Below are positions 23,701 through 34,905 of a stretch of DNA of 64,000 nt, piece after piece (within the stretch, counting starts at the first letter, position 1; every line of letters starts with the position of its first letter). The translations under genes were made by a program, and so were the position numbers. The DNA comes from Rhododendron vialii (taxonomy: Eukaryota; Streptophyta; Magnoliopsida; Ericales; Ericaceae), in assembly GCF_030253575.1 (NCBI RefSeq), contig NC_080569.1, positions 14,064,001 to 14,128,000 on the forward strand, read 5' to 3'. The notes under the pieces were generated by a model, which was not told the DNA's origin, did not search any database, and saw nothing but the letters and a program-made list of their open reading frames with translations.

Positions 23701-26267
23701 GAGTGATTCTATCTTCAAAGCGTTATGTGAATAGATTATTGAGTACATGCAGTACCTTTTTCGTGAAAACCGTTCTTGCAGTAACTCATGATAGACTGTT
23801 GTCATATTTAAAGTGCTAATTCTGTCTGGTGGCCTTTTTTTGTGTAATTGGGTGGCTTTCCCTTAAAGCCTTCTTATTTATATATTGAATTACTTATCAA
23901 AAAAAAAAAGTGCTAATTCAGTCAGACTTGTATTCTTACTTCATTGATTATGAATATTTTGTTCATTTTAGATCTGACGAATTACGATTTTCGTGCTTAA
24001 GGAATGAACTATACAAACCATGGACAACTCCAAGAACTTTTCATATTAATCCAAATGATTTTTTCCTAGGCATTTACCTCCGACCCCTATCGGGGATCGA
24101 ACTAGTTGCCCCATGATTGAAATAAGGGAAATCACCGTCCTTGATTAAAAAGAGGTTAATGCTTTGATAGTTACACTGCGACCTTGGAGTGAAAACTTAC
24201 TAATTATTTGGCCTAAATAATTGTCCCTCTGTTTTAAATGCGTGTCAGAGGGAATGGGACTCAATTTCACCATTCCTTTAGACCATTTAAGTGCATACTG
24301 AAATCAAAACAACAGTAAATGTCGCAGCTGGAGTGAATAGTTTTAAATAGCGGTAGTTGACTGTGTAGCGATAACGGTACAGGTGTAGAGGTAGCGGAAG
24401 TATCGAATGATACGTAGCGGTAATTGGGTGTAGCGGTCATGAATTTTTTAAACTAGTTTTTGGCACCAAAGCACCTGTAGCGGCCATAGTGATCGTGTAG
24501 CAAGCAAAAAATCAGATACAAAGCGATACGTAGTGGGAACCGGCCAATACGGATGTGAATTTTGGGTAGAATCGTATAGCGGGGTGTAGCAATACTGGAG
24601 GCTGGAAAACTGCTACGTAGTGGCCTATGAAGCACAGGTACTTATAAAACCCCAACGTACTCATACCCGTAACGTACCGGGTTTCGGTACTTTGTGTGGT
24701 ACTTCTAAACCCATACATGGTACATGAAACACGTACCGAAACTTTTCTCTTCGACTTTTGCCGAACACCTGAAGTTCCATAATATATATCAAGCCGTACC
24801 CAACACAAAGATGAAACTAAGTTGATAAGACTTTCTTTTCTATGCTTGGTCTAATTGTACGATAACGATTTTTGGTCTAAAGGTTCTTTAGTATAATGGT
24901 ATTAAACTCTGATTTGTACCTTAAGTTTGGTATTAAACTACTATTTGATGTTAGATTCTGAGTCGCCCAAGTCATTTAGCAATTTCCTTTAGTTGAAGTG
25001 TAATTATTACGTGTAGTACATTGCTGTTAAGTTATAATAGTAATACATTTGTTATTGACATACCCCAGCTGTACCCGTACCCTGCATTTTTTAGGTTTTG
25101 CTGTATCGATGTATGCATATCGTACCCATACCCATACCCGCGCTCGTACCTGTGCACGTGCTTCTTAGGTAGCGGCCGATATGTAGTGTATCATCCGGTT
25201 TTTGAATCTATGAGCTAGACTGAAGATTGATGCCCTAGTCTTTTTTCTGTTTGCTCGTGTTTCGAAGAACATAGAAAATAAAATTCCTTGTGTCTCACTT
25301 CCTGCTTCTGGAGGAGGCAAGCATGGTGCTCATCTCCACAGTTTCTTGGCCAAATCATGAGTGCTAACCGGTTCTTCTGTCATTTTCCTTTTTTTGGTTG
25401 GTTTTGTGATGCTTCATGTCAACCAGCTAAGTGACCAAGAGGATCTGATTGTATGGATGCGTACTGCTGCACTCCCTAGCTTCCGGAAGTTATATGGGAG
25501 AATTGAAGAGGATTTGGATGCGGATGATGTTGTAGTAGTGGACGTTTTGAATAACTACAATACTTACAGTTTTGGTGGGAAGAAAAAGCTTGTTCTATCA
25601 ACATCGAGCTGGTTGGGAGGAAAGAATGACTTCCTTGGGATGGCCTATCTTTCTATCGGTTCTTCCTCTATATTGATCTCCCTGGTCTTCCTGGTGCTTC
25701 ATGTGAAAAATCCAAGGTAAATATTTCGAGCATGTGCCAGACGGCCAGATAATTGGCTAATATCCTTGCTTGTTCATTTTGATTTGGTGGAAAATCTGAA
25801 TAGCACAAATCTTTTAAGTGGTGCTAAATGTTGTCAGCAGATTTTTAGTCTTGAGTTTGAGCTTATTCCTTTAATTTATACGAAGAGCTAGTTTTACCAG
25901 CAGCTATACTACTTTTTTTTTCTTCTCTCAACATTACCAAGATGTTTCCTCTCTGAATTTTATAGGCTTGGTATTTTGTTGTATTATTTCTATCTCGATG
26001 GGTTGGCCAGTGATGGTGCAAGGCAGCTGTAAATAGGTGAACAAAAGGTACATTGGGGAGGAAGATCATTCCTTTCCAGTTTAGAAGTTGGCAGAAGAGG
26101 AGTGGAACTAGTGGGAGTACATTTTTATCATTATGTAATCTTGTTCAACATCAAAATCTCATAAAAATGTTTGCCCTTATACTTATGTTGCGTATTCTGG
26201 CTTCAGTAGTTGGTACACCGTACACAGTGGTGAAGACATGTTTTAATCTTCACCTCCAAAGAAAAAG

Positions 26268-26328
<61 letters not shown>

Positions 26329-26737
26329 CGATTCATTGGATTTAACCATTAACATCCAAGGCTTTGAATATAGTCAAGCGGGGAAAGCGTATCAGTCGCC
26401 GTATCCAAGTGATTGCGCAGTTAGAGCTTATTGAGTTGAGTTTGTTGTATTCCCAGGAAAAAAAATGATATTTTAGGTTGCTCTCTTTCTGAACAGCGTA
26501 TAACTGAGTTGTGTAAACCTGCCTTTCTACAAATGTTTAACACCTTTGTACTTGTATTTAGAACCAGCTGGCCTACCAAGCTACGACAGCTTTATACCTA
26601 ATTGATTCACTCATTTTTTATTTTATTTTAGGGTTTATTTATATTTAATTTCTTGAATTTTTTTCATTGCTTCGGTATGCAGGCCTTATGGTGACGCAAA
26701 TTATTTATCTTGGAACTGGAAAGGCATTTCTAGCTGA
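17798..26737 (+). CDS. ALIS: ALA-interacting subunit (CDC50/LEM3 family), flippase beta subunit
   Basis: Eight coding exons join in phase to 346 residues: 17798-17870, 18514-18575, 18681-18755, 18887-19003, 22378-22448, 23365-23662, 25427-25716 and 26683-26737. All introns are GT-AG. The product is the beta subunit of P4-ATPase lipid flippases (ALA proteins), needed for their ER exit and activity. Visible family features are FTQQSLPACKPVLTP before the first membrane segment (about 46-66, VITTFFLIGVICIPVGLLSL), VVEIVDRYDIDCIP, RYVKSRSDKQLL, CGLIAWSLFNDTY with its glycosylation site, WKSDRDHKFGKEVYPFNFQN, EDLIVWMRTAALPSFRKLYG, and a second membrane segment (about 305-325) after SWLGGKNDFLG. The C-terminus YLSWNW is also typical. 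Introns 4, 6 and 7 (3.4, 1.8 and 1.0 kb) are swollen by inserted repeats. Which ALIS paralogue this is cannot be decided here. Confidence 0.93.
19190..19370. repeat. AT-rich foldback repeat in ALIS intron 4
   Basis: Motifs GTACTTATTTTCA and AATAAGTACTTTTTT recur in both orientations, for example at 19206 and 19330-19355, with the local palindrome AAGTACTTATTTGAAAATAAGTACTT. It resembles the end of an AT-rich MITE, but I could not define borders or a target-site duplication. Confidence 0.4.
21423..22316. mobile_element. solo LTR (894 bp) in ALIS intron 4
   Basis: The interval starts TGTGTGTA and ends TACACACA, perfect 8-bp inverted ends of the TG...CA type. It is flanked by the 5-bp direct repeat CTCAT (21418-21422 and 22317-22321). 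It is GC-richer than the surrounding intron, contains a (GA)n tract at about 21488-21514, and has no coding capacity. This is the signature of a solo LTR left after LTR-LTR recombination. Superfamily and orientation cannot be fixed without the internal region. Confidence 0.8.
24038..24175 (-). mobile_element. possible SINE or tRNA-derived fragment in ALIS intron 6
   Basis: On the - strand there is a strong polymerase III box B-like sequence, AGTTCGATCCCC, followed by GATAGGGGTCGG. Upstream lies a weak box A-like stretch (GTAACTATCAAAG). The block differs in composition from the intron around it. No target-site duplication was found, so this remains tentative. Confidence 0.4.
24335..24790. repeat. 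block rich in GTAGCGG and GGTACG motifs, hAT-like subterminal repeats
   Basis: GTAGCGG, GATACGTAG and related heptamers recur at least eight times between 24345 and 24600. CGTACC/GGTACC motifs follow to about 24800 and recur near 25070-25180 (CCCGTACC, CCCATACC). Dense short motifs in both orientations are usual in the subterminal regions of hAT elements. I could not find terminal inverted repeats or an 8-bp duplication. Confidence 0.4.
26274..26325. repeat. (GA)n microsatellite in ALIS intron 7
   Basis: About 26 GA units. The tract lies in the last intron of the ALIS gene and has no coding meaning. Confidence 0.9.
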
Positions 26738-27051
26738 AGGTGGTGTTGCTTTATTTCAAAATATTCATTTCATACCACACATGCATCCAATTAAAAGCCT
26801 GATGTAAGCATGTAACTGTATATTTTCATAGGAAATGTCACGAAACTTTAAATGTTAGTGTAATGTAAGTTCTAATTTGGCCAGGATGTTGCTTTTGGTG
26901 GTTTTATAGATGGTTAGTTAATACTAGTATTCTTTCTCTCTCTTTTTTTTAGGAAAGTTAGGTTAATGTTCTGTGTGAATATCATTCTTTGGTATGCCTA
27001 GAATTTTGGCTTCTTGATCGATAGATTTCCTGAGACCAGCCACCATCAAAG

Positions 27052-27477
27052 CGAAGGTTCTGAATACCGTACACAGAAAGGTACCGTTTTTCTTATTAAT
27101 ACGGCACATACCAATACTGGTATAATTTCGGGTACGGTTTCAGATTTTGCGCAATGAATATTATATATAAATATGTATAGTTATATGTATCCTTAAAAAG
27201 TTCAAAAAAATTCAACCAACATGAAAATATGTACCCAAAAAAAATGTTAGTCATGATTTATGTAGCTCATATTTTAGGAAATAAAGCAATTTATTATTTC
27301 AAGTATATGAGTCTTAGTTGTGGAATTACCTCCTAAAAAACGAAATAAAAAATAGTATGACCCATACCGTCCGGTATTTTCTAGTATGGGGGGTATGTAT
27401 TGGAAACGGGATGAAAGTGGAGGGGTTGGAACGGGATCAGAACATTGATCAATACGGTAGTTGGTGATGAACCTTGT
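27052..27477. mobile_element. possible hAT-type MITE with ACCGTA subterminal motifs
   Basis: The left side reads GAAGGTTCTGAATACCGTAC and the right side, inverted, CAAGGTTCATC...ACCGTATT. Copies of GGTACCG, GGTACGG and CCGTCCGG lie in between. This fits the ends of a non-autonomous hAT element of about 425 bp inserted downstream of the ALIS gene. No 8-bp duplication is visible, so the borders are approximate. Confidence 0.4.
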
Positions 27478-28078
27478 ATAACATATTCTCCAATTTACCG
27501 TGTAGTATTAATTTGTGATTTTCAAACTATTACTATGGTTTTCTCATTTTTCCTGGTTAATGTGCCGTCAGATTAAAGAATCAAGAGCAACAATGAAGCG
27601 CATTACACAATAGATCAATCTATCCATAGATATAAATATTCTCAACAATCTCAATCTTAGACCAATTATTTGTCTTGACTTATTAACTCGCCAAAACTCG
27701 TCCATAATATAGTGGATCATATGTCCTAATTCGGTCATTAGGGCGTATGATCGATACTTTTTCACGTCACCACCGGACCACCATTCCCTGCAGCTCGCAT
27801 CTCCTTGATCTCTCTTGCGGGTTTCTTGAAAAGGATCGGCACAACCTCGACTGGATATCTTAGATACGTATCCCACCTGCATAGCCGCTTCTTCTTCTTC
27901 TTCTTCTTCGTATAGAGACTCATCGATCGATATGTAGCATACAATCATACACCCAAAAAGATAACCCTAAAATGAATTAGATATTTTTTGGGGGGGCATG
28001 TAGTGCTTGTGCTCCTTGAGATCTCTCTTCGAAAGACTTTACCTTCAAATACATTGGATAGTAGGAGACAAGGGCTAG

Positions 28079-28084
28079 CTAATA

Positions 28085-28121
<37 letters not shown>
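28079..28121. repeat. (AT)n microsatellite
   Basis: About 17 AT units (roughly 28088-28121) lie downstream of the small - strand gene at 28149-28373, probably in its 3' UTR. Confidence 0.9.
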
Positions 28122-28123
<2 letters not shown>

Positions 28124-28148
28124 GGGTTTAAGAAGCCTATATACCCTT

Positions 28149-28373
28149 TTAAGCAATAACATATTTGTTGATCCATATATAGGACACAATTGAAAGAACC
28201 ACAGGGAGAAGATACAATGCCTTGTTTGGCACAATGTCAGCGAACCGGCCGGATTCTTCTTCGGCAATGGTCTCCAGTTTAGGAAAACTTGATGAAGGTT
28301 TTTGAGGAGAGATGAGAGGAGCTGGCGCAACCTCAACCCAATTCTGCATGTATGAGCTGATTTCTTTGGCCAT
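28149..28373 (-). CDS. small tail-anchored membrane protein, 74 residues, function unknown
   Basis: A single exon runs from ATG at 28373 to a stop at 28149. The N-terminus MAKEISSYMQNWVEVAPAPL is followed by an acidic centre (PKLETIAEEESGR) and a C-terminal hydrophobic segment (about residues 52-69, ALYLLPVVLSIVSYIW), as in a tail-anchored protein. A (CT)n tract 70 bp upstream of the start on the coding strand (28474-28445) resembles a plant 5' UTR. The sequence is amphipathic and non-repetitive, unlike the chance frames nearby, and I think similar plant proteins exist. I cannot name the family. Function is unknown. Confidence 0.5.
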   Translation of the reverse strand: MAKEISSYMQNWVEVAPAPLISPQKPSSSFPKLETIAEEESGRFADIVPNKALYLLPVVLSIVSYIWINKYVIA

Positions 28374-28439
28374 AGCTATATATGCATGAGAGAATCCTTT
28401 TCTTTATTTCTCTCTTCAAATGGACTTCAAAACACAAAG

Positions 28440-28443
<4 letters not shown>

Positions 28444-28475
<32 letters not shown>
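28444..28475. repeat. (GA)n microsatellite upstream of the small - strand gene
   Basis: About 15 GA units, read as (CT)n on the coding strand of the 74-residue gene and probably in its 5' UTR. Confidence 0.9.
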
Positions 28476-28476
<1 letters not shown>

Positions 28477-30561
28477 GTGGGGGTTGAATGCAGGGGATAT
28501 TAATTAGAACCCTAAAAAGAAGACAGAGAAATGGTTTGGAGGAAAAAGGTAGAAATAAGGGCAAGCTTTATACAAAGTGTTGCGCTACAAAGAAGGCGAA
28601 TTCTTAGGGTTCAAAAAGTGACGGCAACAGTGAGGCCAGGTGTGTGGCTTGTAAACTTTGGTGGAACAAACAAGTCAAAGCTAGCTTGATTTTGTGAAAT
28701 AAAACAAAACTCCTTGGACTCGACAAGGACTTCGAATTAAAAATAGTTATATATACACACATTTTTGTTTTTTCTTGAAATAAAAGAGGGGTATTTAATT
28801 TGTTTTCCAACTCTAGCTCCAATTAAGTGAATAGCTATCAATACATATCACAACTTAAATTGCAAGAATATTGTATTCTCTCAAAAGATGCGCATAAATC
28901 AAATGGGTGCATGATTCTAGGAATCTAGTGACTCCTTCGATCAAACACCTTACATATATGTTGGGACTAGTGATGCAAAAAGAATTGTGGCAAAAATTTG
29001 AGTGCAACGTTTAATTGAACCATGAAAAATATGTGTAGTGAGGAACAAGCAACGAAAAAAATGGAAAAAGTCTAAAAAACATTAGAGCATCTGCATTGGA
29101 CTTGAAAACTCCATCAGTATTTCTAGGCAAGACTCATTTGAATGCAATATATGTTGGACTTGATACTTATAAGCATGAAAGTAAAAAAATTTAGGCCAGT
29201 TTTGTACTTCAATGGAGCTACTAAACTGATAATTTGCGATAAAAAAAACAACTCACAAACTGCGACAAAGGTCTTGTCTGAAGTCCTTCGCTTAAATTTT
29301 TAAAACATTCTCTTCATTAGGTAAGGTGGCGTTCCAATTTTGCTTCTTAAAAAATAAATATTTATTTGTAATTTTCAGTTTAAATTGTTATAAGCCTGTA
29401 ACACATATGAATAGAGAATAACTAATTTACGGATCAGCTATATTGTAAACAAGAGGATTGCAGCACCCAATTATCTTTATACACCTCATCCCAAATTTAC
29501 CCTACAAATGTGAGACAAAAAATAAACAAATGTTCTCTAAACTGCAGTTCAAACTATTCTCCCAATTTTAACTATGATTATAGTAATTTTCAGGTGGGCC
29601 CTCTTAACTCTTTCCCGATAAAAGTTGAGATTATGCTCAACCAGTCCTACTTTTTTAGTTCATGTCTGGGCAAATCTTTGCCAAATAAGTGCATATCTCA
29701 CTAGGTCTCATACAAAAATTTTCATGCACCTACCTTTCATGCGACCATTTAATACTCCGCTACATTTAATACCCCCCTCTCTCTCTCTCTCCTTCCTTTT
29801 TATCTGGTCGATACAACTTGTATCACCTATTTTTTGTCCCACCAATAATGTCTCAAATGTTACTAATATATTTGTTTGACCTTTAAATTTGTCTTTTTCT
29901 TATTGGGTGTGCCACACCTGATCGTACGCTTTACTCCCACCTCTTTATATGCACCACAACTAGAATCACGCATATACATTGAAAAAAAAAAGCATGTTGA
30001 TAAATAAAATCTTTATTCTTTTGCCCGCTCACGTTGATATATTTTTTTTATAAGACTCAGCATTTAATTGTAAAATGAACACTATTACTTTTGTGGATTT
30101 TATTAATTGTTAATTTTAACACTATTAATTATAAATTTATACAATAATTATATTAAGTTTATCACTATTTATTATTGAATAAACATTGCTAATTATTAAT
30201 TTTGGCTATTAATATTAATTTTAACACTGTTAGTTGTCAATTTTAACAATTAATCCAAAAAATCAATTCCCAATATTTAAATGAATAAAGCTAATTATTA
30301 ATTTTAACATTGTTAATTATAAATCTAGACTGTTAATTGTCAATTTTAACACAGTTCATATTGAAATGGATATTGCTAATTGTGTATTTAGACTGTTAAT
30401 TATTAATTTTAGTACTGTTAGTTGAAATAGACAAAAATAAGACATTGAATTTTTTTTCATAATTTTATATTAAATATTGGTCTTATTAATTAGATATCGA
30501 TCTACAAGTAGATTTCAAATATATAAATTTTTTTAAAACAAAAAAAAAGTTGTAAATATTA
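28476..30561. other. AT-rich intergenic region
   Basis: No gene is apparent. From about 30050 to 30430 the sequence is built from degenerate copies of TTAATTTTAACACTGTTAATTG and related AT-rich words in both orientations, a decayed AT-rich minisatellite or MITE cluster. Near 29090 the string AGAGCATCTGCATTGGAC resembles a common plant MITE end, but no partner was found. Confidence 0.4.
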
Positions 30562-32422
30562 CTCCCTCTGTCCCTTTTTTAGAGTCTAGTACTTGTGGGC
30601 TCTCCGACCAGCGCGCTCAAGAGTCGCCACCCTGATTTTTGATATGGATGATCTGAGAAACCAAGGGTTTGATTTGAAAAGAAGGCTTTTGGCCTAGCGA
30701 AAACGTTGAGACTTTGGGTTCGGAAGCCACATTACGAATGGAAAAAATTTTGTTGAAAAAGCACCATATTTGCCTGGTAAAAATCGGTCTCTACTTAACA
30801 TTTTCAAAGGGGAAAAACTTTGAATATCATTTGGAAGACTAAACTCTTAGAAAACAAATAAGGAGAAGGGACACGGGATTGAATATGTCACTTTGGCGTG
30901 CCAGTGGAGCTTACTGTATGGTAGATGATAAATGAATGATGCGTAGAAATGAAATGACAGTACAACAACAGTCTGCCTCAATTACAAACAACACCGCACG
31001 GTGTACCAAGATACCACGCACGGTTTTCTGGTACACCACCCGGTGTACCTTCTCATTGACAACCCACTATTGTTACTCAGAATCTCACACGGTATACCTA
31101 ACCACATCGTACTTTGTTCCTCAAAATATCATACGATGTAGCTTCAGACATATTTCAGAAGAGCTACGTATTTTCAGGATAAAGCAAACCATTGATCCAA
31201 ACAGCTTTCTTATTATTTTTATTGATTTTATTTTTCATAAAACAGTTTGCAAACCTTTTTTGATGCACTTGATCATTGAGAATGATCATAAAAAACCTCT
31301 TTTAGAAAATAAAAGACATGATTTTTAAACGAAACTTCATTCTGAAATGCACCTGCAACAATCTCTCAATAACATTAGCGTAGCCGACAGTAGATAGATG
31401 CGATCAAGACAAACAACACAAATAAATGATGAACAGCATAACATCGTACGTCAGATTCCACTACATCGTGCGGTGTATCACAACACCGCACGGTGTAGTG
31501 TTTCCAAAACAATCACAGGTTTTTGTTTTGTTTTACTTCTGAAAATGGTTTTTAAGTCAACACTTAACACAAACAAGCTAAGTGTGACTGCAGAAAGCTC
31601 CCCTCAGGGCTAAGACTAGGCTTAGCCCAAGGAAACTTGCTTTTATACCTTCGGCTTTGAGTTTGGATGATGATGGATGAGTATAAGTTTGCAGCTTCGA
31701 AGTGGTGGAGTTGCAAAGCTAGTAGTGTGCTAAGTTTTGGAGGGGAAGAAGAATAAAAAATTTGTTGAGAGAGAAAGAATGTCAAGAGAATGTCAGAGTA
31801 ATTTTCTCAAGACTTGGAATGGTACCTTTCATCTAAAATGAAGGATGTATTTATAGGCAAAAGCCAAGGAATATCAATGCAAATGAGGGAGGTGGCTTCT
31901 GGGCTGGTTAGAAGTTATATTTCCTGCTAAGCCGTTTTTCAGTTATCGCTCCAGCAAGCGTGACCGACAATTTTATGAGCCAGTCAGAACTTTTTCTAGA
32001 AACACTGTATGGTTTAGCAAGTGTCCTGTGCGGTGTTCCAGGTCCAGTTTTGGGTTTTGGCTAGTTTTTTGGGCTTTTCAGACTTTGGGAGTCTACATTC
32101 AAGCTCTCTATCATTTCTTTATTTCATCGTCGGGAAATTTAAAGAACCTTCGAGGTCCGAATTAGGGTGTCTATACTAGTATTCCATTTAGGGTTGTCTC
32201 TTAATAAATGTCCATTTTGGAAAGATAGTAGGTAAAAATTGGTATATTTTTTAATTTGCCACTAAAAGTATATTTTATTTTGAAAGGTTAGTGATAAAAG
32301 TATAGTGATGATGTCTCTATAGAAGATAAATAGGAAAAATTATAACTTTTAGAACGTAATGATGATGTCTCTATAAAAAATTAAATTTACGAAATATGAC
32401 TTTTAAAAAGGGACGGAGAGAG
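30562..32422. mobile_element. Stowaway-type MITE split by an LTR-like insertion
   Basis: The left end CTCCCTCTGTCCCTTTTTT and the right end, inverted, CTCTCTCCGTCCCTTTTTA match the Tc1/Mariner Stowaway consensus. Both are flanked by TA (30560-30561 and 32423-32424), the expected 2-bp duplication. Without the 1.58-kb insertion the element would be about 270 bp, a normal Stowaway length. Confidence 0.8.
30592..32175 (-). mobile_element. probable solo LTR nested in the Stowaway MITE
   Basis: The insertion is bordered by CTAGTA on both sides (30586-30591 and 32176-32181). On the - strand it begins close to TATAGACACCCTAATTCGG and ends with GAGAGCCCACA, near-canonical TG...CA ends after allowing for mutation. 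It has a TATA box on the same strand (GCCTATAAATAC near 31850). Direct and inverted copies of CACCGCACGGTGTA occur at about 30990-31060, 31130 and 31460-31500. No protein-coding domain is present. The TATA box and the single block favour a solo LTR, but the exact termini are uncertain by a few bases. Confidence 0.6.
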
Positions 32423-32599
32423 TATAAGATTTTAAAGCTTTAAAATGAAAAAGGGAGAGAGAGAGTGATGAAAGAGAGAGGAGAGAGGGAGAATACGAAA
32501 AAGGGGGAGGAGAGAGAGTGTAAAATGGAAGAGAGAGAATGTGTACGCATATATGGAAAGAGAGGTGCTTTCCTTAAACACACACACACACACACCCTC

Positions 32600-34360
32600 C
32601 CCCCAACCAATTTTCATTTTATAATTCTTTATTTGTTTACTTACTTACTTTATTTACTTAATTTCATATCTTTATTTATTTAAGCACCACTCTTTAATTT
32701 TAATTTGGTTAACTCAAATTATATTTTCAATTAAATTAAATTTTATATTTAATAAAGTTATATTATTTTAATTAGTTATTTAATTTGTCTTAACAATGAA
32801 TAATAAAAATAACTTCTAATCAACAATAATAAATTTAAACAAAATTTTATTTTATTATAATTGAGTACATATTGTCAATACATAAAAACACAAATTCTAA
32901 TCAATATTTCCTCCAAATTCTGCTCCCGGCGCGCTTGTACCCATTACTTCGTGTCACAATTGCATACATGTTCTATAACTAGCAACCCATCCTGTAGCTT
33001 CATTTGATTTATGCTCCTGCCACCATGTTAGGATGGGTGGTACAGGGTAATGAGGTTCTAAGAAAACTTGCACGAAGTGATAGCCAACACAGGTAATAGC
33101 AATTTTTCAGGGGTCTTCGACTAAAATTGGAGGGGACCTCAATGGCAAGTGAGTAAAGCAACCGAAAGCATTCTTCTCAAATGTATGAACTACAAGGTTA
33201 TACCTTGTTGCGATGACAACTCTCAAAGTCATAACCTCCATATATATATACATACACACGCACGCATATATTTATACACATTCATACATGTACACAACTA
33301 GGATAATCACACTAATTAGGCTAACACACTGATTTACATGCATTGAACTAATATTGCAAAATATTTTTATTTATTAAAATTTTTGAAATATTACAACTCA
33401 ACATTTTTGGACCAACCGATCGCTGCCTTATCTTGGCACACGAATCAACATTTCTGTCTGGTCTTTTTTTTTTTTTTGTCCTTTGTTCACACTCCAAGCA
33501 TGAGGTGTAAGCATTGCCTCTAATGAATCCGACTGTTTTTTTTGTCTTTTTTTGTCCGTTGTATATTAAAAATATAGTTAAAAAATTAAGTGTTTCAATT
33601 TTCAATCTGTTTGAACCGGTGCAAATATATTATTTTTTTGATCATTTTATCTTAAATGGTCATAATGAATTTTTGGCTATTAGGCCTTTCAATGGGCACC
33701 CTAAGAGAGCTCTGAAACTAAATAAGGAGTCTTAGGGTGCTCGTTGAAAGACCTTAGAGCCAAAAATTTATTACAACCATTTAGGATGAAATGATCAAAA
33801 AAATAACATCTTTGCCCCGGTTCAAACGGATTGAAAATTGAAACACTTATTTTTTTATACCGTTTATATATTAAAAATATAGTTAACAATTAAGTATTTC
33901 AATTTTCAATCTGTTTGAACCGGTACAAAGATATTATTTTTTTGATCATTTTATCTTAAATGATCATAATGGATTTTTTGCTGCAAGGCCTTTTAATGGA
34001 CACCCTAAGAGAGCCTTGAAACTAAATAATGAGTCTTAGGGTGCTTGTTGAAAGGCCTTAGAGCAAAAAAATCATTATAACCATTATTTAGAACAAAATG
34101 ATAAAAAAAAATATGATTTTCTTTCCGGTTCAACTGGATTGAAAATTAAAGCACTTAATTTTTGAACTATATTTTTTGATATAGAAAGAGTGTATTTATT
34201 AACGTTTCAATTTTCATAGATAAAAATAATTTAGTTGAAAATATAATTCGAGTTAACCAAATTAAAATTAAATAAATAATTCAATAAAATAAAGAAAGAA
34301 ATTAAATAAATAAGAAAAAAACAATTAAAGGGGTGGGGTTGGGGGTAATCGGGGGGAGCA
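32600..34360. mobile_element. element with long AT-rich terminal inverted repeats, possibly MULE-like
   Basis: TTTAATTTTAATTTGGTTAA at about 32692 and the following bases to TTTTCAATTAAATTA recur inverted at about 34222-34275. Weaker similarity reaches outward through (TTTA)n to C-rich ends (CCCTCCCCCCAACC near 32597 and its inverse GGTTGGGGGTAA near 34336). The arms are therefore about 100 bp or more. Long inverted arms suggest a Mutator-like non-autonomous element. I could not verify a 9-bp duplication. The interior carries two tandem hairpins. Confidence 0.5.
33585..34165. repeat. two tandem long hairpins, arms about 120 bp
   Basis: From about 33590 to 33850 the sequence from TTTTCAATCTGTTTGAACCG to CCTAAGAGAGC is followed, after a short loop, by its inverse (CTTAGGGTGC to CGGATTGAAAATTG). 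A second, diverged copy of the whole hairpin spans about 33898-34150. Neither codes for protein. The hairpins look like a duplicated foldback unit and are a plausible small-RNA source. Confidence 0.75.
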
Positions 34361-34905
34361 ATCTACATATGAAAGAGAGAGGAAAGAGAAAGAGAGATAA
34401 GGAGTAGAGAGAGGGAACAGTTCGTGCGCGTCCAATAAGACTTTATGGAAAAATACTTGTGCGTTTTTATGCGTAAGAACCTGATGGGCATGACCGGCCG
34501 AGAGCAAAGTTTTGCCCCATAATAACCATGGAGCAAAAAGGTCTGAAGCAACGAAGAGGCGCGAACTAAGCTAACAGCTAAGTTCATCTTTTCCTCCATT
34601 GGTTCCGATGATTTTGAATCCGCGATCAGTGAGATTATTAGTTCTCTTATTGGGATATGCTAGAAAGGATTTGGGTATTAAGAACATATCTTAGAAATGG
34701 CCTCTAATTTTATCAAGATTAAGGTTAAATTAAAAAAATCCAGTAGAAACAAAAAAAGTTTCTGGAAAAAGAATTTAGACTTTCCAAATCTTGTACTCTA
34801 AATTTTGTTTGATCCATATATAATCTGGTACTTTAGTCTTATCATTTTAGTATGTTTTATTTTCCAAAATGCATGACCAGATATTTGAACATTTTTAATC
34901 GTGTT

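Noticed and set aside
27568..27948. 126-codon - strand frame with a Glu run
   Set aside because: The Glu run comes from a CTT repeat; there is no promoter-like or family feature, and the composition is that of flanking AT-rich DNA.
30936..31328. 130-codon + strand frame
   Set aside because: It runs through repeated CACCGCACGGTGTA motifs of the LTR-like insertion and against that element's TATA orientation; no domain is visible.
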